A stretch of 64,000 bases of DNA from Ceratodon purpureus. Taxonomy: Eukaryota > Streptophyta > Bryopsida > Pseudoditrichales > Ditrichaceae. The notes under the pieces are model-generated. The model was given only the letters and a program-made list of their open reading frames with translations, was not told the origin of the DNA and did no database searches. Where the stretch lies: positions 27,735,037-27,799,036 of the forward strand of contig CM026426.1 in assembly GCA_014871385.1 (NCBI GenBank), given 5' to 3'. Below, piece after piece: positions 10,639 to 22,000 of the stretch (position 1 is the stretch's first letter; the number at the start of each line of letters is the position of its first letter). The position numbers and the translations under genes were made by a program.

Positions 10639-11850
10639 TTGCCAAAAGTGCTAGTGTGTTACAATCTAGCTGAAGAGCTGACAAAGGAAGAGCAGGATCG
10701 TTTCTCAAAGACTCAAGAGGATCTATTTGCACTCGGGACTATCACCCTGACGGAGAACTTGCGTGTTCCACTGCTCAACAGAGCCGACTTGTACCGAGCA
10801 GACCTTCGCAGAGCCGACTTTGACACAGCCGACTTGGGCGTTGCCGACTTAGCACCCACGACTTCTCCTATTACGGATTTGAATACTTATCCAGAGCACT
10901 TTTATACGTTTCCAAAAGGAGAGGTACAAGTCGATGAGATACCTGTACGGGACAAGTTGGGAGACATGAAGGTGGCAGCATGGATACTGACTAAGGAAGA
11001 ACAACTACGTAAAATCAAGTCAGCACGAAGAATGCACCTAAGATTCTGAAGATTGGTACTCAAACGGAGTCAACCTTAGCCCAGGCAGCGGAGGACCTAC
11101 TGAGGAGGTACACCAGCGTTTTTGCATGGACATACAAGGATCTGAAGGGCATACCTCCATCAGTGGCCCAACATCGAATTGTATTGGAGAAGGATTTTCC
11201 GGCAATGCATCAAGCCAGAAAAAGAATGAACCCCGACTATGCTAGCATTGTCAAACAAGACATTCACAAACTAAAAGCTGCAGGGCTCATCATTCCAGTC
11301 AAAGAGGCGACTTGGCTCTCACCCATTGTTGTTCTCCCTTAAAAAAATGGTCAATTACGAAATTGCATTCACTACAGAAAATAAAATGCTACGACTAAAT
11401 AGGACCTTACCCTCTACCCTATATTGAAGAGGTGTTGGATGCTGTGGCTGGGTACAAAATGTATACTTTCCTCACTGAATGGGGCACTTTTGTGTGGCTA
11501 GTCATGCCTTCTGGTCTGACCAATGCGTCGCTGACTTACCAGCGGGCTGTGAACAAAGCGTTCAAGGACTACTTGTGGGATTTCATGAAACTGTTCTTGG
11601 ATGACTTCACAGTCTACTGTGACACAACCGACCACTTACACAGACTGCGACTCTATTTTTAGAAGTGTCAAAAGTATGGCATCAACTTAAACCCGTTGAG
11701 GGGTACAATTATGGTGGCCTTAGACATCATACTTGGACGTGTCGTTTTCAAGGCAGGGTATATGCCCAATCCTAAGAAGACTTAGGTCCTACAAGAGACG
11801 TTGCGGCCTCGACGCGCATCCGACGTACAGGTTTTCAATAGGTTTGCACA
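10639..11850 (+). mobile_element. Ty3/gypsy retroelement fossil (fragment)
   Basis: A reverse transcriptase fragment of the Ty3/gypsy class is visible, including the region around FLDDFTVYCD and the typical lead-in with repeated short blocks seen in plant gypsy polyproteins. No LTRs, primer binding site or integrase were found nearby. It is an old, truncated and broken copy with many breaks. The upstream ORF (10639-11049) carries a short pentapeptide-like run (ADLYR, ADLRR, ADFDT, ADLGV). Confidence 0.7.
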
Positions 11851-12600
11851 GTTTGGGGAAAGTTCTTATGCAAGAGAGCGGAGAGCAGAAAATGGAGAGC
11901 AAAGAATTGACCTTTTACCAAATATTTGATAGTAATAGGGACCCTAGAACCGCGGGAAAATATTAAAAAATGACAATCTTTTAGTTACTTTTTTTAGTAA
12001 GTGAGTGTAATTCCTTGGATTTCAGGGTTGAAATCGCTTGACTTCACTACGTTATTCTTAAGGAGTACAAATTAGGGCTGATGTCATGATGACGTCATTC
12101 ATAAATACCGTTAGACTTGGTCCAAGATTGAATCTCGATACGATGTTCCTGCGTGATGTTTTTGGATCAAATTAGTAATTTTTGCATAAGATGTTGTTGT
12201 TAATTATAGGAAAAACAAATTTTACAAAATGTAAATGAAGCAAGGTCTGAATACTTCCTGGAATATTTCAAAGTTCGTGTACAATAATCGAACTGCTAAT
12301 ACCAAAATATACCATATCAGAGTCCTTGACTTCATCGAAAACTTCTCCGTCTTCCCACGCAGAGAATCCTTTTTTTTTTTAGTGATACAAGTACAAGATT
12401 CTCATCAAGTTACAGCAGGTGAGTTCGATATGAGGAGGCCTTTCCTTGTTTTTCAGCTCGTTTCTAGGTGGCGTCTTAGCATGGTGACACGGTCTCTGGC
12501 ATTCCGTGTTGTATGCAAGGGTAGAGTACGACGTCGGGGAAGTAAATCTGCAGCCTAGCTTGAAACGTTTTAGGACAACAAAAACCCATTCTAGAGCGCG
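11851..12600. other. Interval without recognisable gene
   Basis: AT-rich sequence between the gypsy fossil and the small gene at 12601. Only short unsupported frames are present. Confidence 0.5.
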
Positions 12601-12969
12601 ATGCCGAAGGTGCGTAATGCAACGTCGAGGAGGACGAGAGCGGTTGTGGGTTTAGCCCCGAAGGCACCGACAAGTTTTGAGGAGCTGCGGCCATGGCTGG
12701 TGGAGGTGGAGCGCGCCAGGCTTCGAGGCATGGACCTTCCAGCGTATAGGCACATTGCACGTCTCAACGTTTCGGATGGGGAATGGCGGTGGACAGTGAA
12801 CTATACCATTGAGCTCGTCAACATCATGGAGGAGTCCCTTATTGCGTATCCTGTGGCCTCCACTGCCGTCGTTAATCCACTTGTTCAATCAAGCTCGTCG
12901 GCAGGTCCGAATGTCGCAGATTGCTGGTTTAATGTTGACAAGAGTTGGACGGGGGGTTGTTTACATTAA
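12601..12969 (+). CDS. Small protein with EELRPW...VERAR domain
   Basis: An ATG at 12601 starts a 122-codon frame with a basic N-terminus, then FEELRPWLVEVERARLRG, LPAYRHIARLN and a W-R-W-T-V-N-Y-T-I-E-L-V-N-I-M helix. The minus-strand gene at 28226-28606 encodes a clear homologue (EELRPWFMAVERARGCGV, WDWTLAHTLEQVEIM), so two distant copies preserve the same domain and the frame is likely a true gene or exon. Its function is unknown. The C-terminal part from residue 85 has no counterpart in the other copy and may be read-through into non-coding DNA; a splice donor before it is possible. Confidence 0.55.
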   Translation: MPKVRNATSRRTRAVVGLAPKAPTSFEELRPWLVEVERARLRGMDLPAYRHIARLNVSDGEWRWTVNYTIELVNIMEESLIAYPVASTAVVNPLVQSSSSAGPNVADCWFNVDKSWTGGCLH

Positions 12970-13860
12970 GAAATAGGAAACTAGTGGTGTGTTTGCACGC
13001 CGTAGAGGATTGCAGAGGATTGCAGAGGAAAGAGCCACTCTTTGTGAATGCAGCTAGGAGAGATATTTTCGCCAAGACCTGGTATCTGGGTCTCTCTGAA
13101 GAATAGATGAGATTGGTATTATGAGAAAGATAATTGACCTTTAAAGAAAGTTCTTATAGTTATGTATGTAGTCTGATTGTTTCTCTATTGTATATTTATG
13201 TCCACAATATTGTTTTTGGTTTAATGGCTATTACTTCATGAAAGATCCTATTTTTAATACAATTTGGTACTAACATGTTTGGGCTGCTGCTGCTTATATT
13301 TTATTGTGAATTTCATAGTCACTTTGGCATAGAATATGTATTTCCATAATGAGGCCAGGAGCATCAAATTAGAAAGTTCAAATAAAATCAAATTGACAAT
13401 GGTCACATGTTCATGATCTTGTATAGCAAACATATAAGAATTACCTGCAAAAAGTCCCACAACTGGACATACATCAAATTTGATGATTTCATATTTAATT
13501 CCTTTTTGATCTTGTATTTTGTCAATTGGGCGATGTCTCCGCCGGGTTTGGGGCAAGTTACGCCTGTTCCTCTTGGTTTCACTAGTCACCAACAACCCAA
13601 CGAATACATGGCGATTCAATTGACAACCAAGTGCTCACAACTCCCGAATTTATCGCAGTAAGCATAATGACCAACCATCAACATGGTTTAATTTGAAGGG
13701 CATTTAAGACGTAACCATGGGGGCCGGAGATCGAACCCGTCACCAATCACCACAATGTTGAAGAGGTACATCACACGAGAGCCTCAAATTAAATCCAAGC
13801 TTGAGAGTACATCATCTTGATTGAGGTTAATGATACCAAGGCCAGAAGACCCTAATTTTA
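12970..13860. other. Non-coding interval with SINE-like box
   Basis: No supported gene. On the minus strand near 13727-13740 the sequence GGGTTCGATCTCC resembles a tRNA B box, as in tRNA-derived SINEs, but no matching A box or tRNA fold is clear. Confidence 0.35.
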
Positions 13861-13899
13861 TTTTTTATGTTCATTATTTACATTGATTACTTGAACATG

Positions 13900-14700
13900 G
13901 AGTGCCTTCACGTCAAACTTTACCATTTAATGTGAGATTGTGTTCTCATGACATATGATTCATTATTCATTAAGCAAGTTCAAATATAATTTTAAAATAG
14001 AAATTAAAACGTCCGTAAGTAAACCCGCGACCAAACTAAAAAATGTAAAAAAATGTTGCAAAACTGGACATAGTACAAATATTGCATTCTGATCACGTTG
14101 ACTAGATGTAGAGGAATCTGCTACGTCATATATTGCTCAGATTTGTAGAAATTCAATAATTAATCAGGTGAAGGTCTAACCCCCAACCTTCAGGGACCAA
14201 AACAGGGACCCACAATTGGACCGAATAATTTTTTTTGGGTTCTTTGGTGATTAGCAATGAAGGATTCAATAGCTCATGCGCTGCTCTGAACGTGCTCCCC
14301 TACCCCTGCCGTCAACGGCTGATGTAATTTTGTTGATTAAATTGTGTAAACAGAAACAAGATGAGTGCACGGGATACTTTTGACCTTGGGAATTCCGAAT
14401 ATAATTTAGAATTTAAAAAAATGTCCGACAACTGGACATAGGAGAATCAGAATACTGTAATCACATTGACCGGATTTGGAGGAATTTGGTAGCTCATGCG
14501 CTGCGCTGAATGTGCTCTTCTACCCTTGTCCTCAACAAAGACAATTTTAAGAGTGAAACGACTCCAGGTCAAACCCTCGACCTACGCAGTTGAAAACAAT
14601 CCTGGGACTGACCAATTTTTTTTTTGGTATTTCTACTTATGAGCTTTCTCTGAATTCGGTACCTTATGCGTTGGAGTGAATGTTAGCCTCGTGTATATTA
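13900..14700 (-). repeat. Inverted copies of the CTGCCGTTGACGGCAG repeat family
   Basis: Reverse-complementing 14215-14330 gives a unit very close to those in the 23.9-25.3 kb array (GCCGTTGACGGCAGGGGTAG, then GCAGCGCATGAGCTA). A second diverged copy lies at about 14450-14600 and a partial one near 14640. Related flanking text (AACTGGACATA) recurs at about 13460, 14065 and 14430, so the surrounding DNA is also a diverged tandem repeat. Confidence 0.6.
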
Positions 14701-15720
14701 AAAACTAGATATTCAAACAGTTAAAAAGAGTAGCAGACAGGTTTATATTAGAGATAATAGATCTAAAAAGAATGCAAAATAAAATAATGATAAGGAAGTT
14801 GAAAAAATAAAATAAAGAAGGAACATAGGTCGGGCAAGAAATAAAAATAAATAAATAAAAGAAGACTATAGAAAGGAAAATGATGCTCTCTAAAGAAAGA
14901 AGAAATGGAAAGAAGTTCAAATAAAAAAAGGCATAAAAAAACAAAATAGGGATGCAAAATCAAATGACTAGAAGGAAGATGATACTCTCCATAGTTAAAT
15001 CGCGCAAAAAAGATGGAACATAGTTGAAAAAAGATAGGGGGAAAATAAAGAAAAGAAGGCTGAAAAAACAAATGATGAAAAGGAAGATCTTGCAAGAAGA
15101 AAAAGAATACATTGGAAGATGTTGAAAATGAAAATAATATAAGGATGAAATTAAGGATGCAAGATCAGATGATGAAAAGGAAGATGATACTCTTTACAGG
15201 AAGAATAAAAGAAAAGTGGAACGAAGGAGTAAAAAGAAAGGGGGGGAAATAAATAAATGAAGGCTAGAAAATCAAATTATGAAAAAAAAGATCTTGAGTC
15301 ACAAAAACAAAAATAATAATTGGAAAGACGTTGAAAATGAAAGAAATGAAAGAATGAAATTAAGGATGCAAGATCAAAAAATGAATTGGAAGGTGATGCT
15401 CTCAACATGAAGAAGAAAAGAAATGGATTGAAGTTCAAGAAAAGAGAAGGAAAAAATTAAAAAAGGAGGATGCAAAATCAAATATTAAAAAAGAGATGTC
15501 GGATAAACAAAAAAAAGAAAAAAATATTTGAAGTGAAGTTTCAAAAAAAAGGGTAAAAGAAAGAAAAGATGGAAGAAAAATCAGATGTTGAAAAGGAAGA
15601 TGATGCTCTCAACAGGAAGAGGAAAAAAAAGATGGAACACAATTGAAGAAATAAAGGGGAATAATGAAGAAAAGAGATTGCGGATTTAAATAATGAAAAA
15701 GAAGATCTTGTATTCAACAT
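14700..15720 (+). repeat. Purine-rich low-complexity block with irregular repeats
   Basis: About 1 kb is almost entirely A and G on the plus strand. A degenerate unit containing GATGCTCTC and GGAAGA recurs roughly every 200 bases (near 14881, 14980, 15185, 15390 and 15600). Frames through it are low complexity. Confidence 0.6.
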
Positions 15721-16349
15721 CTTACCATTCAAGTCAACCTCAGTTCTCAAGGTCTCTTAATTTTGAGGGACATGCAATTCTTGACCATACCTGGGGAGTT
15801 GGGACTAGCATCAAGAATTTGTTTGCATATGTACAGTATACAATGGAATGTTTAGGACCCAAACTGTAATTTAACTCTGAGATAAAGCTCTTCCAAAATT
15901 GTGTATTCGAACATTCTATACACCATCCAATAAACAGAATTGGGACTTCGACTACGGTAAGTTGCCAAGTCATAAGAACTCTGCTTGGAAGTGTATATTT
16001 GCAGGAGGTAGGATTTGTGTTACAATGCCATAAATTCAGAAAATGCTTTCTATAACTCCTTTCTACCATAAATTCTCATTCACAAATCATAGCATTATTA
16101 GAAATTTCAATATAATGACGCAGAGCTCTTTTGAGCCCAACACAATTACAGCAATGTTTGATAGACACTCTGTCCCAAATATCAAGATATCAAAACAACC
16201 ACTCACATGGGACAGGCAATTAAGTTCTATATAACTTATTGAGTAAAAAACAATTGTAAGCTTCAATGTCAGAAGCTAACAAGGGAATTTGAAACCCGTT
16301 GCACTCCCTCCAATACAATGAGAAATAAATTATAAATTCAAATTGAAAA

Positions 16350-18214
16350 TCACAATGATGTTTCTCCTTCACTTTCAGATGCACTCAAATCTAAAAACCT
16401 CTTAACGCGAGGGTCGTATTTGCGCCTCGGTGATGGGGTTTGTGAATTAGAACTTGAACTAATTGCAGCTAATCTTTGAGCTTCTTCTTCTGCATAGATC
16501 GGCAGATAAAATTGATCGGAACTATATGATCCTCGTGATTCACATTCATTCGCCCAAGACATCGTCGTTGATGATGTACTCTTCAGACTGCAATGCACAA
16601 ATTGATTTAGAAGATTGAGATGAAGGAGCAAGACTATATTTCGAATTCAAGAATAAAACAAGGTTGACTTCACTCACATAATTCCACTGGAGGTTGGTCG
16701 AGTATTTCCTCTGCTTCATCGTCGGATAATACAGTCGTGTCAACAACTTGAGCTTCCTCAGTGGAGCTTTTTTTAGACTGTAATGGCTTTAAGACTTCTT
16801 CGAAAAGGTCGAAGTCACTTTCTAGAGCAACGAGGTATTGCTTAGATGATAGCGCGGCTCATACAGAAGCACCTATAGAATGGCAACAATAAAAATCAGA
16901 GAATTCAATATAATTCAGGTATCAAAGAAGATTAAAGAACTAAGTATTCTTGAATTGAAATGGAACAAAACTCACCAGTGCCAGCAGATAAGTCTGCTAA
17001 CGATTTCTTTTGGAGGGCAAAGTCCATTCATGAGCAGGTGAATAAGAAATCGGACCTCTCCTTAGGGGCCCTCCACGGTTTTTGGTCAGACTTGGGTTTG
17101 GTGGCAGATTCTTGGGTCACTAAATCAAACAGTGTGTCGTCTTTGTTGAAATCGACCTTTGGGTAAGCCAGGTCTGAGACTATAACAAGGTCCTTAGGTT
17201 GGCGTTTTACCTTGTCTCTTAAGCAGCGGACTATAAGAATCGTTGCACTTTTCAGTGTCTATAAGAAAACAAATTACAATCAGAAGAGCGATGTATTAAA
17301 TGATAACGAAGTACCAACAATAATAATCGAATGTATAGCATAGAGTAAAGAACTTACCGATTTTGAAGCATGAAGAGGATGTGGATTATGTAACGTATTG
17401 ACAACATTCTATTCTTCTTTCATAACTAGTTTGTTCAATTTGAAAAAAAAGCAAAAAGCTCTTTCTTGACCTTGTCATTTTCTGGATAAAACAAGAGCAT
17501 GGCTCCATTATTGTGAAGGTATTTTGCGCAAAGCCCACAATGATACAATGGAAGTCATCCACATGCGCATTCCATTTAGGAATGTGTAAGGCTGGAGAAG
17601 AAACATCCGGAACAGAGAGCCCGTCAGGGTACTCTGCTATTGTCAAGTCAACGGCAGGTTGTAACTGAATTTCTTTATTAAAGAAAAACTGCCTTGATGA
17701 GCCAACCTGTAGAGCTGTATAAATTAAAATGAAAACAAAAAGCAAAAACAACCCATCAACACAGATGGTGGACAATAAGTAATGAAATTTCATACCTTGT
17801 CAAGAAAAGTCACTATCTTCTCAAACGGTGGTGGGAATACGTTGCCATGCTTTGTTCGCCACTTCAGCAGTCCAGGAAAAGAATCATTCAGAAGCAAAAT
17901 TTGGGAGCTTTGAGCAGAGGAGCGGCTTGGTTGAGTTAACGACATTGAATCAAGGTGGGGTGGGGTGAAAGCATTCTCATCCTGCTACTTTTCAACAGTC
18001 TGTTTCTTCGCGGATCCAGTTGCCTGTGTAGCAGCCTTCACAGTGATTGCATCAATTGCAGTAATATCCACCTCCTCTTCAATTTCGACTAATTCTGGAA
18101 CCTTGCGTTTTCTGCCTTTTCCTACAACCTTTGCCTTGCCCAATCCAGTCTTGGTCTTGCTCGTTGCCTCTGGCGATGGCTTCGAAGGAGAGGCAGCCAC
18201 CACCTGTGTCAAAG
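16350..18214 (-). pseudogene. 3' half of an unrecognised multi-exon gene split by a Copia element
   Basis: Minus-strand coding segments with splice signals run from an acceptor just inside 18203 to a stop at 16350. They are a basic/acidic exon at about 17797-18203 (GKGRKRKVPELVEIEEEVD, then LLLNDSFPGLLKWRTKHGNV, donor GTATGA), an exon at about 17386-17735, one near 17010-17275, an acidic exon near 16685-16860 and a C-terminal Ser-rich exon at about 16350-16588 (DPRVKRFLDLSASESEGE). One in-frame TAG lies at 17985-17987. The family is unknown. The intron before the 18203 exon received the Copia element at 18215, and coding-like sequence resumes beyond it at about 23570-23830. Confidence 0.45.
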
Positions 18215-18361
18215 TATTGTAAATGTGTATTCAGGCTCGAGAGAGCGATTCAGATTAACGGAGAAAATATATACAGAGTCTGGAGCTTCAACAGACGGCG
18301 GAATTAGGGTTACTTTACACGTCACCAAACTTAGGGTTTGGGAGCGGTAATTTCGCTAACA
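18215..18361 (-). repeat. Copia 3' LTR
   Basis: Begins TGTTAGCG on the minus strand and ends in TTTACAATA. It is 147 bases long with one visible difference from the partner LTR and is flanked by the CAAAG duplication. Confidence 0.93.
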
Positions 18362-19022
18362 CCCCCTCTCAACCCGAGACGGGGAGGATCGGGGTGATTG
18401 TTTTCTAATCTGAATTCACAGTAAAGTACAATGGCGGACTTTGAGAGTTGTCGGGAGGTTGTCCGTCGTGGAAGATTCACCGACCTGGTGCTATTGGTGT
18501 TTTGGTCGGTAACGGCGCTACTACACTTCCTGAGTACGGAATTGTTCCGAGTGTTCGATGAGTTGTTGGTGAGTCGCCGATGTAGTGGGCCGGTTCAAGC
18601 TGATTTGAGCGTGGGAGTTGAGCGACAGCAGATTGACTCCGATCTTGATGAAGTCTCCGTCAGTGAGCTTGGGGAAGACATTCGAAGTCGAGGGTTCCGA
18701 TCAGGTACGCTTCCGATTAGGGTTTCGGTTTTCTTCTCTTGTGTGTTCTGAGATGCGTTGAGTATGTCTGAACAGTTGTGGGTTTTGCAGATAAGGCGGA
18801 AACATCTGCGATTCGCAATTGTTCGGTGAAGAAGATGGACAGGAGATCGGAGGCTGTGGGCGATAATTCTAGGTTTATAGGATACTCTAAGTTTTATGTT
18901 GTCAAGAAGGGTAGAGTCACAGGTATCTATCCGAATTGGGAAGAATGTAATTCAGAGGTGTACGGTTTTAAGGGAGCACAGTAAAGTCCTTTCGAAGTCT
19001 GAAGGATGCGCTCAATTACCAG
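18362..19022 (+). other. Antisense host-like insert with RNase H1 hybrid-binding motif
   Basis: Between the end of pol and the 3' LTR lies about 660 bases that code on the opposite strand. An ATG at 18431 starts a segment with a hydrophobic stretch (LVLLVFWSVTALLHFL). A consensus-like donor (CAG/GTACGC near 18705) and acceptor (TTTTGCAG near 18790) then lead to a segment ending in KFYVVKKGRVTGIYPNWEEC. That last motif resembles the N-terminal hybrid-binding domain of eukaryotic RNase H1 and caulimovirus protein VI (family Cauli_VI). The visible intron on the antisense strand suggests a host gene fragment captured by the element. It is partial: no RNase H catalytic domain follows. Confidence 0.6.
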
Positions 19023-22000
19023 TCAGGTTAGGGTTTTACACTGGTTTTTGAGGAATTCTAGTGAGTAGAGGTTGAGATTGGTTCGATGTGATTCGAACTT
19101 GGTTCTGCCTAGAGGTTTTGTGAGGATATCTGCAGATTGGTGTCCTGTACTAATAAATTGAAGTTTGATTTCCCCCTCTAGTACGCGTTCTCTCACAAAA
19201 TGGTGATGGATTTCTATATGCTTGGATCTGGCATGGAAAACTAGGTTATGTGCTAACTTGATCGTACTCTGGTTATCACAATGTATGAGTAATGGAGGTT
19301 CTAACGCATTTCTGATTTCGGTGTTGGATTGTGAAATGGAAATGAGCTTGGTGGGGAGAACCTGAATTTCGCAGAGAAGTCGAGACAGCCAGACTCCTTC
19401 TTGTGCTGCATCGCTGAGTGCCTTATACTCCGATTCAGTGGAGGACCTCGAGATGGTTAATTGGCGTTTACTGTTCCAGCTAATTGGACCGCCAGCAGCT
19501 TGAAAAAGGTACGCTCCGATGGACCGTCTGGTGTCTGGACATGTGCCCCAGTCGGCGTCCGTAAAACCTTGTACATGAAAGGGTTTGTCGTGGTTGTATA
19601 GGATGCCGTAATCACATGTGGATTTTAAATATCGTAAGATATGTAGAGCAGATTCAAGATGGGATTGCTGGGGGCTTGACATATATGAAGCAATTCTGTT
19701 TACTGTGTAGGTTATGTCAGGCCTAGAAATTGTAAGAAAAATCAATTTTCCAACTAACTGAGAGTAATGGGATGAGTCTATGGGAGCTGTACCGGTTTCG
19801 GTTACGAGGATCTGGCCGGCTTGGAGTGGTACTTTTGTAGGTAGGAGCGCAGGTGGCATGAAGTCTGTAATGATCGACTGCGCGTAGTCTCGCTGGTGGA
19901 GGAAGATCCCCTGAGGTAAGTAGTCAAAAGTAACCCCAAGATACTTGGTGATTTTTCCCAAGTCTGTCATATCAAATGTGTCCTTAAGGTATGTTTTTAT
20001 CCAGGATATGAGTTGCAAGCAACTACCTGTGATGAAAAGATCATCGACATACAACATAACTAATAGAATGTTGTTGTCTCGGTGCAGAAAATACAGGTTC
20101 GGGTCAAATGCACTACGGGTGAGACCTATGTTTCGGAGTGAGGAATCACACCTCTTGTACCAGGCTCTTGGAGACTGCTTGAGCCCATACAAGGATTTCA
20201 GCAATCGACAATATTTTTCTTCTTGGCCGGGAGTTTCGAAACCTGGAGGCTGGCACATATCCACCTGCTCTTTAAGGATACCATTAAGGAATGCCGTGCG
20301 CACATCCATATGATGGATTTCCCATCGGTTTGAAGCAGCTAAGGCAACTGCTGTTCGAATGGTGACCCATTTCACGACTGGATCGAATGTTTCAGAATAG
20401 TCTAGTCCGGGTCTTTGTTGGAAGCCCCTGGCCACGAGTCTAGCTTTCTTGATGGGAAGGTTTTGGTTGGTTGCAGGTTTTGTTCTGTACACCCATCTAC
20501 ATGAGATGGGCTTCACGCCTGGAGGTAAGTGTTCGAGTACCGAGGTTTTGTTCTTGTATATGCTGTCTATTTCAGATTGCATTGCGTTTTTCCAATCCTT
20601 GTCTTTAATAGCCTCTTTGAAGTTAGGTACTAACTCTGGGTTTTCTGAGTTTGTATCTACAGGAGGTTCTTCTGGGAGCATGGAAACGGGGCAGCAATCT
20701 GGCGAGTCAGAGCTGAGATAAACGAAATAGTCTCCCAGTTTAATACTGGGAGCACGAGATCTTGAGCTTCGACGGAGAGGCTCAGGAATAATATCCGAAG
20801 GTTCTGTTTCTAAAGATGGTTCTGCTGTGGGTTGGCGGGTTGGTGACTGTGGAGCTCTGGAGGGGCTATGTGAAATAGGAGGTAGTTCTACAGGTAAGGT
20901 GCTATTCTCAGGTGCTATTTCGGAAGTTTTGAGATTGTTTGATGGATATGAAATTTGTATTTCAGGTTCTAACGTGTCCAGTAAATCTGTGGGTGTAGCA
21001 GGTGCAGGATTTAATGTGAACTGATTTTCGTGGAACACTACATCTCGACTGATAACTAGTTTGCGTGACTGAGGGTTCCAGCACCGGTAAGCCTTTGATT
21101 GTTCATCATATCCTAGGAATATAGTAGGAATGGCTTTGTAATCTAGCTTGGTTCTCTTTTCTTCCGGAACATGACAGAAGGCAATGCAACCTATAACTCT
21201 AAGATGAGAGAGGTTGGGTCTCTGACCTGAGAAAGCTTCTTCGGGTGTCTGCAGGTTCAAGGCGCGGCATGGCAACCTGTTTTGGATGTAGTTTACCGCT
21301 TTGGCAACTTCATCCCACAAATAACGAGGTATGTGAGTCCCTGAAGCTACGCTTCGAATGCCTTCTAGCAAATGTCTGTTTTTCCTTTCAGCAACGCCGT
21401 TTTGCTCAGGAGCGTAGCCTGAGGTAAGTTGATGGTGAATTCCGCTTGTGACGCAGAATTCTTTAAATTCAGTAGACATATACTCTCCCCCCCTGTCAGT
21501 TCGTAGGGTAGCAATTTTTCTTGTAGGAGTTTCTACGAGAGATTTGAACCTTCTAAAGTAGGAGAATGTTTGTGATTTTTCAGACAGAAAGTAAAGCCGA
21601 GTTTTTCTGCTGAAATCATCAATAAACGTCAAGATGTACTTACAGTGATGTCGGGTTGGTGTAGACATGGGACCACACAGGTCGCTATGGATAAGCTGAA
21701 GAGGCCGAGTTGAGAAGGTAGTTCGAAGCTTTGGGAAGGCAAGGCGGTGAGATTTGCCCATGGCACAACTCACACACGGTCGTTTCAGGTATGGGATGGC
21801 AGGGACGCCGGTTACCAACTGTTTGTTGGTAAGATGGTACAGACTTTGTCTGTTGACATGGGCCAAGCGCCTGTGCCATAAGTCGGTGGTTTCAACAGAA
21901 ACCCTAGGTGTTTGTGAAGCAATGAAAGCTGTAGATTGTGAAATAATCGGTTTTGCCAGGAGTTTGTATAATTTCGATCTAGGGTCACGAGTAGCTTGTA

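Noticed and set aside
13700-13780. tRNA gene on the minus strand
   Set aside because: Only a B-box-like GGTTCGATC is present; no A box or cloverleaf can be drawn.
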